A stretch of DNA of 53,324 nucleotides from Anabaenopsis elenkinii CCIBt3563 (GCF_015245355.1 NZ_CP063311.1:708620-761943), one strand, 5' to 3'; shown: positions 1-8,203, counted from the first letter of the stretch. The notes: a model not told the origin generated them from the letters alone. Numbers and translations: made by a program.

Positions 1-42
1 GCTTGTTGAGCTTCTTGCTGGGCTTGTTGAGCTTCTTGCTGG
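1..42. repeat. 21-bp tandem repeat encoding coiled-coil heptads
   Basis: Two perfect 21-bp units (1-21 and 22-42) and the start of a third; the array probably continues left of the window. Each unit encodes seven residues (Q/A/E-rich) in the tail of the Uma2 gene, so copy-number changes stay in frame. Confidence 0.8.
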
Positions 43-695
43 GCTTGTTGAGCTAATTCACGGGCTGTAGGTAGTAGAACCCCGTCTAAAGTTGCCCAAC
101 GCACCCAGACGGCATTGGCTCCCCCAAATTCTCCCGCCCAACGCACTAGGGCTAAACCTAATTTTTGACTGATGAGCCTGTTTTGCTCATCGGGGATGAT
201 TGGTTCATATCCATGATCCCTGATGATAAAACCAGCAAATTCATTGGGATTAAAAGGATCATACCAAAAGTATTCTGGTACTCTCAGCCTGTTTTGGTAT
301 ATTTCTTTTTTGTCTGTCTTATCTCTGGAAGCAGTGCTAGAAGATAGCAACTCCACTACCACATCTGGCCCTTTACCCTCTTCCCAAGTTACCCAGCATT
401 TGCGCTCTCCCTTGGGAACATCCAACACAGCAAACATATCCGGGCCACGAAAATCATGGTTTTTCAATTGATGGGGACTAAAGTAAACAAACATATTACC
501 CCCTACAAAGGCATCTTTATCCCCCAGCCAAGCTGCTAGGGGGTCAACCAGTAAGTCCATTTGCAGTTTATGGCGATAGGTTTCCATGGGGATGCCGTCA
601 TCATAGAGTAATTCGTCCTGGGTGGGGGGATTAACAAAATCTGGGGTTGAATCTGCTGTCGATTGATCTAAGTTTAGCAATGTCGATTCAGTCAT
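1..695 (-). CDS. Uma2 family endonuclease-like protein (DUF820), partial
   Basis: The frame is open from the ATG at 695-693 to the left window edge, so the C-terminus is missing; 231 codons are visible. A good Shine-Dalgarno (GGAGG) lies just upstream of the ATG. The protein has the Uma2 pattern: an N-terminal helical part, FRGPDMFAVLD, then KGPDVVVELLS with the Asp/Glu residues expected of this PD-(D/E)XK-like fold, and EYFWYDPF near the end of the domain. After about residue 210 it becomes a Q/A/E-rich heptad tail that probably forms a coiled coil. Uma2 proteins are very abundant in cyanobacteria and their cellular role is not established. A second Uma2 gene with a similar tail lies at 5635-6444. 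Confidence 0.85.
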   Translation of the reverse strand, partial: MTESTLLNLDQSTADSTPDFVNPPTQDELLYDDGIPMETYRHKLQMDLLVDPLAAWLGDKDAFVGGNMFVYFSPHQLKNHDFRGPDMFAVLDVPKGERKCWVTWEEGKGPDVVVELLSSSTASRDKTDKKEIYQNRLRVPEYFWYDPFNPNEFAGFIIRDHGYEPIIPDEQNRLISQKLGLALVRWAGEFGGANAVWVRWATLDGVLLPTARELAQQAQQEAQQAQQEAQQ

Positions 696-1066
696 ATTTC
701 CTCCGATTGAATCCCGATGCTTACTAATTTAACTAAGATTGATTCGGTTTGGGTTGTCTTGCATGGCCAGCAGCGGTAAACTCAAGTCATGACTAAATTC
801 AAGCTTAGTTATGCTTACCCATTCACCAGTTTACTCTTTGTCTTACTGCTGCCAAGATACCCCAACCTAGGGCGATCGCTCTAGGGAATTTATCCTTGAT
901 AATTATATTTGGGATATTATCGCAGCTAAACTTACCATAAAAATTTACCTGGCAAGAAGGATATGGTATATTTTCCCTAGGTTGTCATCAATTATCCACA
1001 GCCATAGATTATGTTAATCATCAAAAAATCCATCATTTAAACGGAACAACAATTTGATTTTTTTCT
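696..1066. other. Intergenic region between divergent genes
   Basis: This 371-bp gap lies between the divergent Uma2 and glycosyltransferase genes and must hold both promoters. I see one HIP1 palindrome (about 870), one DnaA-box nonamer (992-1000) and AT-rich sequence before 1067. No additional gene is supported. Confidence 0.5.
992..1000 (+). promoter_or_regulatory. Isolated DnaA-box consensus nonamer
   Basis: TTATCCACA matches the bacterial DnaA-box consensus exactly. It stands alone 67 bp before the glycosyltransferase start, unlike the arrays at 4.8 and 5.5 kb. One copy may be chance; binding is not shown. Confidence 0.35.
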
Positions 1067-2608
1067 ATGAGAAATTTATTTAACAGCAGATCAAGACTAC
1101 CTATCATCATAATCTTATTTATATCATTGCCTCTATTTTTTTCAAGAGGTATAGGAGTATTTGATGATTCTGTTTATCTAAAAATAGGTGAATTAATAAC
1201 TCACGGAATATTGCCATATAGAGATGTATTTGATAATAAACCACCTGGAATATACTATTTAGGGGCATTGTTAGCTTGGATTGGTAATTATCATTGGTTA
1301 ACTAGTCGGATTTTCCTATTTATCATCGCTCTATGTTTCAGCTTGATTGTCCATCAATATACCAAAAAACTATGGGGACATCAAGCAGGTTATTTAGTGG
1401 CAATTATTTTCCCTACTTCCTACGTTATATCCCAAGGTTATAGTTTTCATACAGAGCAATTTTGCGGATTATTTGGTTTTCTTTCAATAATATTAGTTAG
1501 CGACAAAAGAAAGAATCAAGTAATTAACTGGTTTCTAGCTGGTATATTTATAAATATAGCATTCCTATTTAAACAGGTAGGCATTATTTATTTAGTAGCA
1601 TTTTTACTATGTGATATACTGTTTATCCTATTTCAGAAAGTCAGATTTGTTATTGCTGTGAAGAGACTTTTGTTCTTATGTTTAGGCTTTTGTCTTAGCA
1701 CTTTGATTGTATTTGGTTTAATTTTTATTAATGGTTATTGGCAGAGTTTTTATGAGGATGTTTTTATAGGTGTTTTACCTTTTGCTGATAATCACTTAAA
1801 TATATACAATGTCATTAATTTATGGTTAAAAACGCCAGTCTCTTTATTATTAGCTCTAATTTTCATACCTCTTTTTAACAAAAAGATACTAACTAGAGTT
1901 ATTTATTCAAATCATCTCTATGAGTTTATTCTGTTATTTTCTATGGGCTTTTTATCTATTTTGCCTACATTAAAAATTAATTCAAATACACATTATCTAG
2001 GAACATCTGTTTTCGGACTTGCTATTGCTGAATCTATATTATTAAGTTATTTATTTGATGATGAGCCAGCTATTAACAAGAATATTAAATCTGGTCTTGA
2101 TGAAATAAATATTAGTAAAAATCATAAAAATACCAAACTTTACTTAATAACAATACTCTTAATACCTTATATTCTAGCTATATTATGGGTTTCTAAAACA
2201 ATAATACAGCAAAATCGGATTTACTATGATTTACAACAAATGTCGGAGATAAGAAAAATTCTCAATAAATATACACCTCCACAAACACAAATATTAGTAT
2301 TATCCGATCTTGCTCCTCGTATTTATTATATGAGTGGTAGATTACCTTATACAAGATATATATATTACTATTTCAATACCAAAATTCAAATTGCTGAAGC
2401 ATTAAAAATCTTAGAAACAGAAAATGTACCTACAGGTATAATAGAACTAGGAAGCCATTCTTTAATAGATGGATTATCTGAGCAAAAATTACTAGATTTA
2501 CAGGAAAAGTATTTGACAATAGAAGTTTCTACACCTAATAGTCCTCATTTACATCAAACAAAAAAAATAGTTTTAATTAGTCGTAAGTTTGTTCAAGAAA
2601 ATTATTGA
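1067..2608 (+). CDS. GT39/PMT-like polytopic membrane glycosyltransferase
   Basis: A 513-residue, very hydrophobic protein with about ten membrane segments. After the first segment, the loop FDDSVYLKIGELITHG...YRDVFDNKPPG matches the catalytic-loop pattern of ArnT/PMT-type (GT-C, PMT_2-like) transferases, which use a lipid-linked sugar donor on the outer face of the membrane. The C-terminal roughly 120 residues form a soluble domain. The substrate is unknown. The gene is followed after 21 bp by a DPM1/GtrA-type transferase that could make or flip the polyprenyl-phosphate sugar, so the two probably act in one envelope glycan or protein glycosylation pathway (inference). The region is notably AT-rich compared with its neighbours, which hints at transfer. 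Confidence 0.8.
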   Translation: MRNLFNSRSRLPIIIILFISLPLFFSRGIGVFDDSVYLKIGELITHGILPYRDVFDNKPPGIYYLGALLAWIGNYHWLTSRIFLFIIALCFSLIVHQYTKKLWGHQAGYLVAIIFPTSYVISQGYSFHTEQFCGLFGFLSIILVSDKRKNQVINWFLAGIFINIAFLFKQVGIIYLVAFLLCDILFILFQKVRFVIAVKRLLFLCLGFCLSTLIVFGLIFINGYWQSFYEDVFIGVLPFADNHLNIYNVINLWLKTPVSLLLALIFIPLFNKKILTRVIYSNHLYEFILLFSMGFLSILPTLKINSNTHYLGTSVFGLAIAESILLSYLFDDEPAINKNIKSGLDEINISKNHKNTKLYLITILLIPYILAILWVSKTIIQQNRIYYDLQQMSEIRKILNKYTPPQTQILVLSDLAPRIYYMSGRLPYTRYIYYYFNTKIQIAEALKILETENVPTGIIELGSHSLIDGLSEQKLLDLQEKYLTIEVSTPNSPHLHQTKKIVLISRKFVQENY

Positions 2609-2629
2609 AATAAACTGATAATTTAGTTT

Positions 2630-3856
2630 ATGAATATGAAATCATCTGAGATATTTTTAACAGTTCCCTCTGGTACTCTAGAGATAAGAGATTTACCTGG
2701 TACTAGTAGTCTGTGTTTATCTTTGGTAATTCCCACGTATAAAGAAAGGGATAATATCCAGAAAGTTATCCAGATATTAACTCAGACACTGAATGAATCT
2801 ATACCGGGGGATTATGAATTGATTGTTGTGGATGATGATAGTCCCGACTTGACTTGGAAAGTAGCACAATCTCTAACTCAGGAATATCCACAATTGCGGG
2901 TGATGCGAAGACAACAAGAACGGGGACTTTCTTCAGCGGTAATTCGTGGCTGGCAAGTTGCAAAAGGTGATATCTTAGGGGTAATTGATGGAGATTTACA
3001 ACATCCCCCGGAAGTATTAACCCAGTTGCTGACTAAAATTGCACAGGGAGCAGATTTAGCAGTAGCTAGTCGTCATGTAGATGGCGGTGGGGTGAGTAGT
3101 TGGAGTGTGGTTAGGCGTTTCTTATCTCGTGGCGCCCAAGTGTTAGGTTTGATTTTACTACCAAAGGTACTAAGTAGAGTTTCTGACCCCATGAGCGGTT
3201 ATTTTATGGTACGCCGCCATAGTATCCTAGGTGTAACACTCAATCCTGTGGGTTACAAAATTCTTCTAGAAGTAATTGCTAGGGGTAATATTAAGAATAT
3301 TAGTGAGGTCGGTTATGTATTCCGTGAACGTAAAGAAGGTGAAAGTAAAGTTACTTGGAAGCAATATTTAGACTACATACACCACCTAATTCGGTTGCGC
3401 TTATCTACAGTTCCTGTGGGGGGTTTGAGTCAGGGTTTAGACTTCCCCATTGGTCGGTTCCTCCGCTTTGGTTTGGTGGGACTCAGTGGGGTGTTTGTGG
3501 ATATGGTTATACTCTATTTACTCAGTGACCCGACTACTTTGGCTTTACCCCTCACCCGGAGTAAAATTATTGCTGGAGAAATCGCCATTTGCAATAATTT
3601 CTTGTGGAATGATGCTTGGACATTTGCTGATGTGAGTAAGAACCAGCAGCACTGGAGTCAACGCCTTAAGCGCTTTTTGAAATTTAATATTATTTGCTTG
3701 GCTGGGTTAGTATTGAATGTCTTGGTGTTGAACTTGGTGTTTAATTTCTTGATTCCTAACCGTTATATTGCTAACCTGATAGCGATCGCAGTTGCTACTA
3801 TTTGGAATTTCTGGGTCAACTTAAAACTCAGTTGGCGGGTGACGGATGTGAAATAG
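2630..3856 (+). CDS. Dolichol/polyprenol-phosphate sugar transferase (GT2) fused to GtrA domain
   Basis: 408 residues. Residues about 31-250 form a DPM1-like GT2 domain: VIPTYKERDNI (33-43), VVDDDSPD (67-73) and the metal-binding DGDLQHPPE (120-128). Residues about 275-400 hold four hydrophobic segments typical of GtrA flippase-like domains, starting at FLRFGLVGLSGVFVDMVI. Proteins of this architecture transfer a hexose from a nucleotide sugar to polyprenyl phosphate and are thought to help move the product across the membrane. The gene follows the GT39-like gene by 21 bp, so an operon and donor-acceptor partnership are likely. The upstream in-frame ATG was used; a second ATG two codons later is equally possible. 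Confidence 0.9.
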   Translation: MNMKSSEIFLTVPSGTLEIRDLPGTSSLCLSLVIPTYKERDNIQKVIQILTQTLNESIPGDYELIVVDDDSPDLTWKVAQSLTQEYPQLRVMRRQQERGLSSAVIRGWQVAKGDILGVIDGDLQHPPEVLTQLLTKIAQGADLAVASRHVDGGGVSSWSVVRRFLSRGAQVLGLILLPKVLSRVSDPMSGYFMVRRHSILGVTLNPVGYKILLEVIARGNIKNISEVGYVFRERKEGESKVTWKQYLDYIHHLIRLRLSTVPVGGLSQGLDFPIGRFLRFGLVGLSGVFVDMVILYLLSDPTTLALPLTRSKIIAGEIAICNNFLWNDAWTFADVSKNQQHWSQRLKRFLKFNIICLAGLVLNVLVLNLVFNFLIPNRYIANLIAIAVATIWNFWVNLKLSWRVTDVK

Positions 3857-3946
3857 TGTGGGTAGTTTTATGTAAAAGTAGCTACATATACGCAGTCCTT
3901 CATAAAATTTATTCCTTGCACTACTTATACTTCTAAATCACCATTT

Positions 3947-4720
3947 ATGCTAGAACAAATTACCCCCGTTATCCTCACCTATAACGAAGCACCCAACATT
4001 GATCGCACCCTAGAAAAACTCACCTGGGCAAAAACAATTATTGTCATTGATAGTTACAGCACAGATGAAACCTTAGAAATTCTCTCTGACTACCCTCAAA
4101 TAGAAGTTTTTAAACGTAAATTTGATTCCTTTGCTGGTCAATGCAATTATGGGTTAGAGAAAGTTAAGTCAGAATGGGTTTTATCTCTGGATGCTGATTA
4201 TATCTTAACCGATGAACTAATTAAGGAGATTAAAAATTTAGCTTTAGATAATACCATTAACGGCTACTTTGCCAGATTTAAATATTGTGTATTTGGTAAA
4301 CCTTTACGAGGTACTCTACTTCCACCCCGCCAGGTATTGTACAGAACAGAAAAAGCAAATTATCAAGATGACGGACACGCTCATCGGGTTTTAGTAGAGG
4401 GTAAATCTAGTCAACTGACAGCATACATTCACCACGACGATCGCAAACCATTAAATCGCTGGTTATGGGCGCAACAACGTTATATGGTGATTGAGTCGCA
4501 AAAACTCCTAGAAACCCCCAATCATGAACTCAGTTTAGGCGATCGCCTTCGTAAACTAAAAATTATTGCACCATTGATCATACTCTTTTATTGTCTGATT
4601 TTGAAAGGAGGTATTTTAGATGGTAAATATGGTTTATATTACGCATTGCAGCGAGTATTGGCAGAAATTTTGCTCAGTATAAATTTAATAGAAGCTAGTT
4701 TCAATGAAAGGGGTAAATAA
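3947..4720 (+). CDS. GT2 family glycosyltransferase (WaaE/KdtX-like)
   Basis: 257 residues, a single GT-A domain: ILTYNEAPNIDRTLEKL (10-26) with the WAKTIIVIDSYSTDET motif, then LSLDADY as the DXD-like metal site, and a C-terminal HHDDRKPLNRWLWAQQRY block followed by a hydrophobic segment. This is the pattern of LPS-core or exopolysaccharide beta-glucosyltransferases of the WaaE type. It lies 90 bp downstream of the DPM1/GtrA gene and is the last gene of the envelope-sugar cluster before the repeat locus. Acceptor and sugar cannot be read from the sequence. Confidence 0.85.
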   Translation: MLEQITPVILTYNEAPNIDRTLEKLTWAKTIIVIDSYSTDETLEILSDYPQIEVFKRKFDSFAGQCNYGLEKVKSEWVLSLDADYILTDELIKEIKNLALDNTINGYFARFKYCVFGKPLRGTLLPPRQVLYRTEKANYQDDGHAHRVLVEGKSSQLTAYIHHDDRKPLNRWLWAQQRYMVIESQKLLETPNHELSLGDRLRKLKIIAPLIILFYCLILKGGILDGKYGLYYALQRVLAEILLSINLIEASFNERGK

Positions 4721-4768
4721 TCAATTTTGGGTAACAATTAAAGATAATATTTGCTTATTTTCTCTACA

Positions 4769-4886
4769 CCAGAGAAACATAGTTGATAGTTATCCACACC
4801 AGAGAAACATAGTTGATAGTTATCCACACCAGAGAAATATAGTTGATAGTTATCCACACCACAGCCATTATCGATAGTTATCCACA
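4769..4886 (+). repeat. Left tandem array with four DnaA-box nonamers
   Basis: Three 30-bp units (4769-4798, 4799-4828, 4829-4858) and a degenerate 28-bp unit (4859-4886). Each ends in the perfect DnaA-box consensus TTATCCACA (4790, 4820, 4850, 4878), all on the plus strand. The core is ATAGTTGATAGTTATCCACA with small changes. The array abuts a REP-like hairpin unit. Confidence 0.9.
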
Positions 4887-4945
4887 CGGGGGAGCCGGGG
4901 AATGAATTCCCCGTCTCAAAGCTAAAGTCGGTTAAAAACCGACTA
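4887..4945 (+). repeat. REP-like two-hairpin unit, left copy
   Basis: Two adjacent palindromes: GGGGAATGAATTCCCC (4897-4912) and AGTCGGTTAAAAACCGACT (4926-4944), separated by a GTCTCAAAGCTAA linker. The same unit occurs inverted at 5372-5428. Such paired palindromes on both sides of a RAYT gene are typical of REP/BIME sequences. Confidence 0.8.
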
Positions 4946-4993
4946 GGAAGAGGAAAAGGGTTGAGAATTTTTGTGTGATTTGTCAATTTAATT

Positions 4994-5195
4994 ATGGCTT
5001 TATGGCGTTTATATTATCATATTATTGGGGCAAATAAAAAAGGTAAAAGTTTAATTACTCTTGCTATAGAAAATGAGGTGTATATGGTTATTTTATTGCT
5101 AATGCTGATCATCTAGTTTGTATTATTCATCCTATCAGTGGAATTGAAAACCATATTCATTTTCTCCTTTCGATTCTCCCTTGATTGTCTATTGT
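4994..5195 (+). pseudogene. Decayed REP-associated tyrosine transposase (RAYT, IS200-like Y1)
   Basis: The ATG at 4994 opens MALWRLYYHIIGANKKGKSL, which matches the N-terminus of cyanobacterial IS200-like TnpA_REP proteins. That frame stops at about 5114. In a shifted frame from 5104 the family continues: ADHLVCIIHPISGIENHIHF, which contains the HxH (HIH) metal-binding motif of HUH/Y1 transposases. A stop follows at 5179, then LSIV. The catalytic tyrosine part is absent. This is therefore a frameshifted, C-terminally deleted remnant of about 65-70 codons, enclosed by inverted REP-like units as in a 'REPtron'. It is unlikely to be active. Confidence 0.8.
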
Positions 5196-5200
5196 AGAAT

Positions 5201-5391
5201 ACAATTTCATTATTAGAACAAGCACCCGATTTACCGCAACCCACCCCAAAATACCATAATCACCAAACACAAAACCAGTCGGTTTTTAACAGCACCACAA
5301 TTTCATTATTAAAACAAGCACCCGATTTACCGCAACCCACCCCAGAACACCATAATCACCAAACACAAAACCAGTCGGTTTTTAACCGACT
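5201..5391. repeat. 96-bp direct tandem duplication next to RAYT relic
   Basis: Copy 1 is 5201-5296 and copy 2 is 5297-5391. Both start ACAATTTCATTATT and end within the AGTCGGTTTTTAAC palindrome; copy 1 carries only the first part of that palindrome and copy 2 the full one. A few substitutions separate them. Confidence 0.8.
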
Positions 5392-5428
5392 TTAGCTTTT
5401 AGACAGGGAATTTATTCCCTGGCTCCCG
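5371..5428 (-). repeat. REP-like two-hairpin unit, right (inverted) copy
   Basis: This is an inverted copy of 4887-4945: AGTCGGTTTTTAACCGACT (5373-5391), the TTAGCTTTTAGAC linker, then CAGGGAATTTATTCCCTG and GCTCCCG running straight into a DnaA box. It differs from the left copy at several bases. Confidence 0.8.
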
Positions 5429-5593
5429 TGTGGATAACTACCTATCGACTATACCTAATGTGTGGATAACTACCTATCGACTATACCTAATGTGTGGATA
5501 ACTACCTATCGACTATACCTAATGTGTGGATAACTATGTATCGACTATACCTAATATATAGATAACCACCAACCATACCTAATGTGTAGATAA
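5429..5593 (-). repeat. Right tandem array with four inverted DnaA-box nonamers
   Basis: Perfect TGTGGATAA (the reverse of TTATCCACA) occurs at 5429, 5461, 5493 and 5525, a strict 32-bp period. Two further decayed units carry TATAGATAA and TGTAGATAA (about 5557 and 5585). Read on the minus strand the unit resembles the left-array unit, with ATAGTCGATA and GTTATCCACA cores, so the two arrays share an origin but were amplified separately. Confidence 0.9.
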
Positions 5594-5634
5594 CCATCTG
5601 TGATACAATACATCAACAGCCATTGCTTAACACC

Positions 5635-6444
5635 ATGACAGTTATAGAACGCCATCCCTTATACACATTACCCCCTGTGAGATGGGAAAAACTGCCAGCG
5701 GATTTCCCCCTACCAGATGAACCAGTGGAAAGTAATCTCCAACCCCTCCTAGCCGCAGCTTTGCGAGAATCTTTAGAACTGGCTGGATTAATCTTAGAAT
5801 CCATGCTCATTGCCTCCAATTTTGGGCTGTGTGCCACCGTGGGCGACAAAACCATCGTCAAAGCCCCGGACTGGGTTTATATACCTGTAGCTCATCCCCT
5901 CCCAGAGGGGGAAGTCCGCCGCAGTTATACCCCCCACGCCGAAGGAGAACCCCCCGCCATTGTGATGGAATTTATCTCCGCCACAGAGGGGGGAGAATAC
6001 TCTATTAATCCCCATTATCCCTATGGTAAATGGCATTTCTACGAACAAATTTTAAAAGTCCCTGTATATGTGATCTTTCATCCTCAAACTGGAACCTTAG
6101 ATGTTTATCATTTAACAGACGGTAAATACCAGCAACAATCCCCAGATGAACAGGGAAGATTTTACCTGGTAACTTTAAACCTGTTTTTGGGTGTATGGAG
6201 AGGTAAAAAGGCAGAAATGGTAACCTTTTGGTTGCGCTGGTGGGATGAATCCGGTAATTTGCTTCTTTGGGGTTCTGAATTATTAGAACAAGAACGCCAA
6301 AGGGCTGAACAAGAACGCCAAAGGGCTGAACAAGAACGCCAAAAGGCTGAACAAGAACGTCAAAGGGCTGAACAAGCGGAAGAAAAAGCCGCTAAATTAG
6401 CCGCCCGACTGCAAGAAATGGGGATTAATCCCGAAGAAATTTAA
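5635..6444 (+). CDS. Uma2 family endonuclease-like protein (DUF820) with coiled-coil tail
   Basis: 269 residues from the ATG at 5635; a TTG twelve bases earlier is a less likely start. Family marks are the VIERHPLYTLPPVRWEKLPADF-type start, VKAPDWVYIP, then EPPAIVMEFIS with the conserved Glu, and KVPVYVIFHPQTGTLDVYHL. After about residue 215 the protein turns into EQERQRA heptads ending KAAKLAARLQEMGINPEEI, a typical C-terminus of cyanobacterial Uma2 proteins. There is no clear ribosome binding site. The gene starts directly after the right DnaA-box/REP array, which probably pushed into its promoter. Confidence 0.88.
   Translation: MTVIERHPLYTLPPVRWEKLPADFPLPDEPVESNLQPLLAAALRESLELAGLILESMLIASNFGLCATVGDKTIVKAPDWVYIPVAHPLPEGEVRRSYTPHAEGEPPAIVMEFISATEGGEYSINPHYPYGKWHFYEQILKVPVYVIFHPQTGTLDVYHLTDGKYQQQSPDEQGRFYLVTLNLFLGVWRGKKAEMVTFWLRWWDESGNLLLWGSELLEQERQRAEQERQRAEQERQKAEQERQRAEQAEEKAAKLAARLQEMGINPEEI
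6286..6369 (+). repeat. 21-bp tandem repeat encoding EQERQRA heptads
   Basis: Four 21-bp units (6286, 6307, 6328, 6349) with one to two base differences encode EQERQ(R/K)A in the Uma2 tail. It is the second case in the window of in-frame heptad amplification in a Uma2 gene. Confidence 0.9.
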
Positions 6445-6466
6445 GATGTTTGTGTGAGGGGTTTAT

Positions 6467-8203
6467 ATGAATATCCTGGGAATTAACGCCTATCATGGTG
6501 ATGCTTCAGCTTGTTTAGTCCAAAATGGTCAACTAATTGCTGCGGTTGAAGAAGAACGTTTTAACAGAATTAAACATTGGGCTGGATTTCCTGCTGAATC
6601 TATCCGTTATTGTCTGGAAGTAGGGGGCATTAGTGCTGTAGACTTAGACCATATAGCAGTATCCTTTAACCCCAAAGCTAACCTCAATCGTAAACTGCTG
6701 TTCACTCTTAAACAACGCCCTGCAATATCTTCACTCCTAGACAGATTTAGCAAACAAAGTAAATCAGCTACTCTCCAAGAACAATTAGCAGATGCTTGTC
6801 ACTGTCAATCAGAAGACATTCGCGCCCCTATCCATACATTAGAACACCACAGTACACACCTTGCTAGTGCTTTCCTGATTTCTCCCTTTGAAAAAGCTGC
6901 GATTTTATCTGTTGATGGTATGGGGGACTTTGTCAGCACCCTTTGCGCAGTTGGTGAAGGTAACCACCTAGAATATTTCTCTCGTGTTTATTATCCCCAT
7001 TCCATTGGCTATCTCTACAATGCTATTACTTTATATCTCGGCTTTCCCGCCTATGGAGATGAATATAAAGTGATGGGATTAGCTCCCTACGGTGAACCAG
7101 AGTATCTTGATGCATTCCGCCGGATAATTTATCCTCACGGCGACAACTTTGAATTAAATCTAGACTACTTTACTCACCACCAACAAGGTATTGCTATGAA
7201 ATGGGACAATGGAGCGCCTAGGGTAGAACCCTTCCATAGTCCAGAATTAGAAAAATTATTCGGACCTGTCCGTCATCCCCAATCAGAATTGACTCAAAAA
7301 CATCAGAATATCGCCGCTTCTTTGCAAGCTGTCACAGAAGAAATTATCTTTCATCTCCTCAACCGTTTGAGCGATCGCACTAAAACAGATAATCTATGTT
7401 TAGCTGGCGGGGTAGCGATGAATTCAGTAGCTAATGGCAAAATTAGCCAAAATACTCCTTTTCAAAATGTCTATATACCTGTGGGTGCTGCTGACAATGG
7501 TACATCTATAGGTGCTGCATTCTTTATCTGGCATCAAATTCTCAAACAACCGCGTCAATTCCTATTAAATCATGCTTACTGGGGGTCAGAATTTGCCGAT
7601 GCTGAATGTCTAGAAGCTTTAAAATGTGAAAATCTCCCCAGCCAATACCTAGACCCAGAAGCACTACGCCATCAAGTAGTTGATGCTCTTTGTCAAGGTA
7701 AAGTTGTTGGTTGGTTTCAAGGTAGGATGGAATTTGGCGCTAGAGCTTTAGGTAACAGAACCCTCTTAGCAGACCCCCGACGTGCTGATATGCGGGATAT
7801 CATCAACCTCAAAATCAAATTTCGGGAAAAGTTCCGTCCCTTCGCTCCCAGTATCCTAGAAGAACGAGTTGGAGAATACTTTGAAATTGATGCTTCATCT
7901 CCATTCATGGAAAAAGTATTAAAAATTCGCCCGGAAAAAAGAGCAGAAATTCCCGCTGTGACTCATGTTGATGGTACTGGGCGCTTACAAACTGTCAACC
8001 GTCAAACCAACCCCCTCTACTGGGAATTAATTAACACCTTTGGTCAACGCACGGGAATTCCCATGGTTTTAAACACATCCCTCAATGAAAATGAACCAAT
8101 TGTCAGAACACCCACAGAAGCCATTAAATGCTTCTTAAGAACTCACATGGATGTTTTGGTTTTAGGTTCCTATTATATAGAACGCAAAGATATTGCTAAT
8201 TGA
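6467..8203 (+). CDS. Carbamoyltransferase (NodU/CmcH family)
   Basis: 578 residues, the usual family length. The N-terminal ASKHA/Kae1-like domain starts MNILGINAYHGDASACLVQNG, with EEERFNRIKHWAGFP and the ILSVDGMGDF phosphate-binding segment. The C-terminal domain has GRMEFGARALGNRTLLADPR and VLNTSLNENEPIVRTP. The family transfers a carbamoyl group from carbamoyl phosphate, via carbamoyl-AMP, to a hydroxyl of a sugar or antibiotic. The acceptor here is unknown; glycan modification would suit the upstream envelope genes, but the repeat locus and a Uma2 gene lie between. The last 8 bp overlap the convergent hydrolase gene. Confidence 0.93.
   Translation: MNILGINAYHGDASACLVQNGQLIAAVEEERFNRIKHWAGFPAESIRYCLEVGGISAVDLDHIAVSFNPKANLNRKLLFTLKQRPAISSLLDRFSKQSKSATLQEQLADACHCQSEDIRAPIHTLEHHSTHLASAFLISPFEKAAILSVDGMGDFVSTLCAVGEGNHLEYFSRVYYPHSIGYLYNAITLYLGFPAYGDEYKVMGLAPYGEPEYLDAFRRIIYPHGDNFELNLDYFTHHQQGIAMKWDNGAPRVEPFHSPELEKLFGPVRHPQSELTQKHQNIAASLQAVTEEIIFHLLNRLSDRTKTDNLCLAGGVAMNSVANGKISQNTPFQNVYIPVGAADNGTSIGAAFFIWHQILKQPRQFLLNHAYWGSEFADAECLEALKCENLPSQYLDPEALRHQVVDALCQGKVVGWFQGRMEFGARALGNRTLLADPRRADMRDIINLKIKFREKFRPFAPSILEERVGEYFEIDASSPFMEKVLKIRPEKRAEIPAVTHVDGTGRLQTVNRQTNPLYWELINTFGQRTGIPMVLNTSLNENEPIVRTPTEAIKCFLRTHMDVLVLGSYYIERKDIAN

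Noticed and set aside
165..471. Short plus-strand frames at the left end
   Set aside because: They are antisense to the Uma2 gene, whose frame gives a clear family match.
4769..4886. CRISPR array
   Set aside because: The units are contiguous 30-bp tandem repeats with no unique spacers, and no cas genes are present.
4738..4986. 82-codon minus-strand frame
   Set aside because: It is just a translation of the 30-bp tandem repeat (repeated VDNYQLCFSG-like units) and the REP hairpins, with no family match.
4738..5593. Chromosomal replication origin
   Set aside because: There are many DnaA boxes, but no dnaA, dnaN or other origin genes nearby, and the boxes belong to amplified repeat units beside a transposase relic. 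Kept as a finding, not called oriC.
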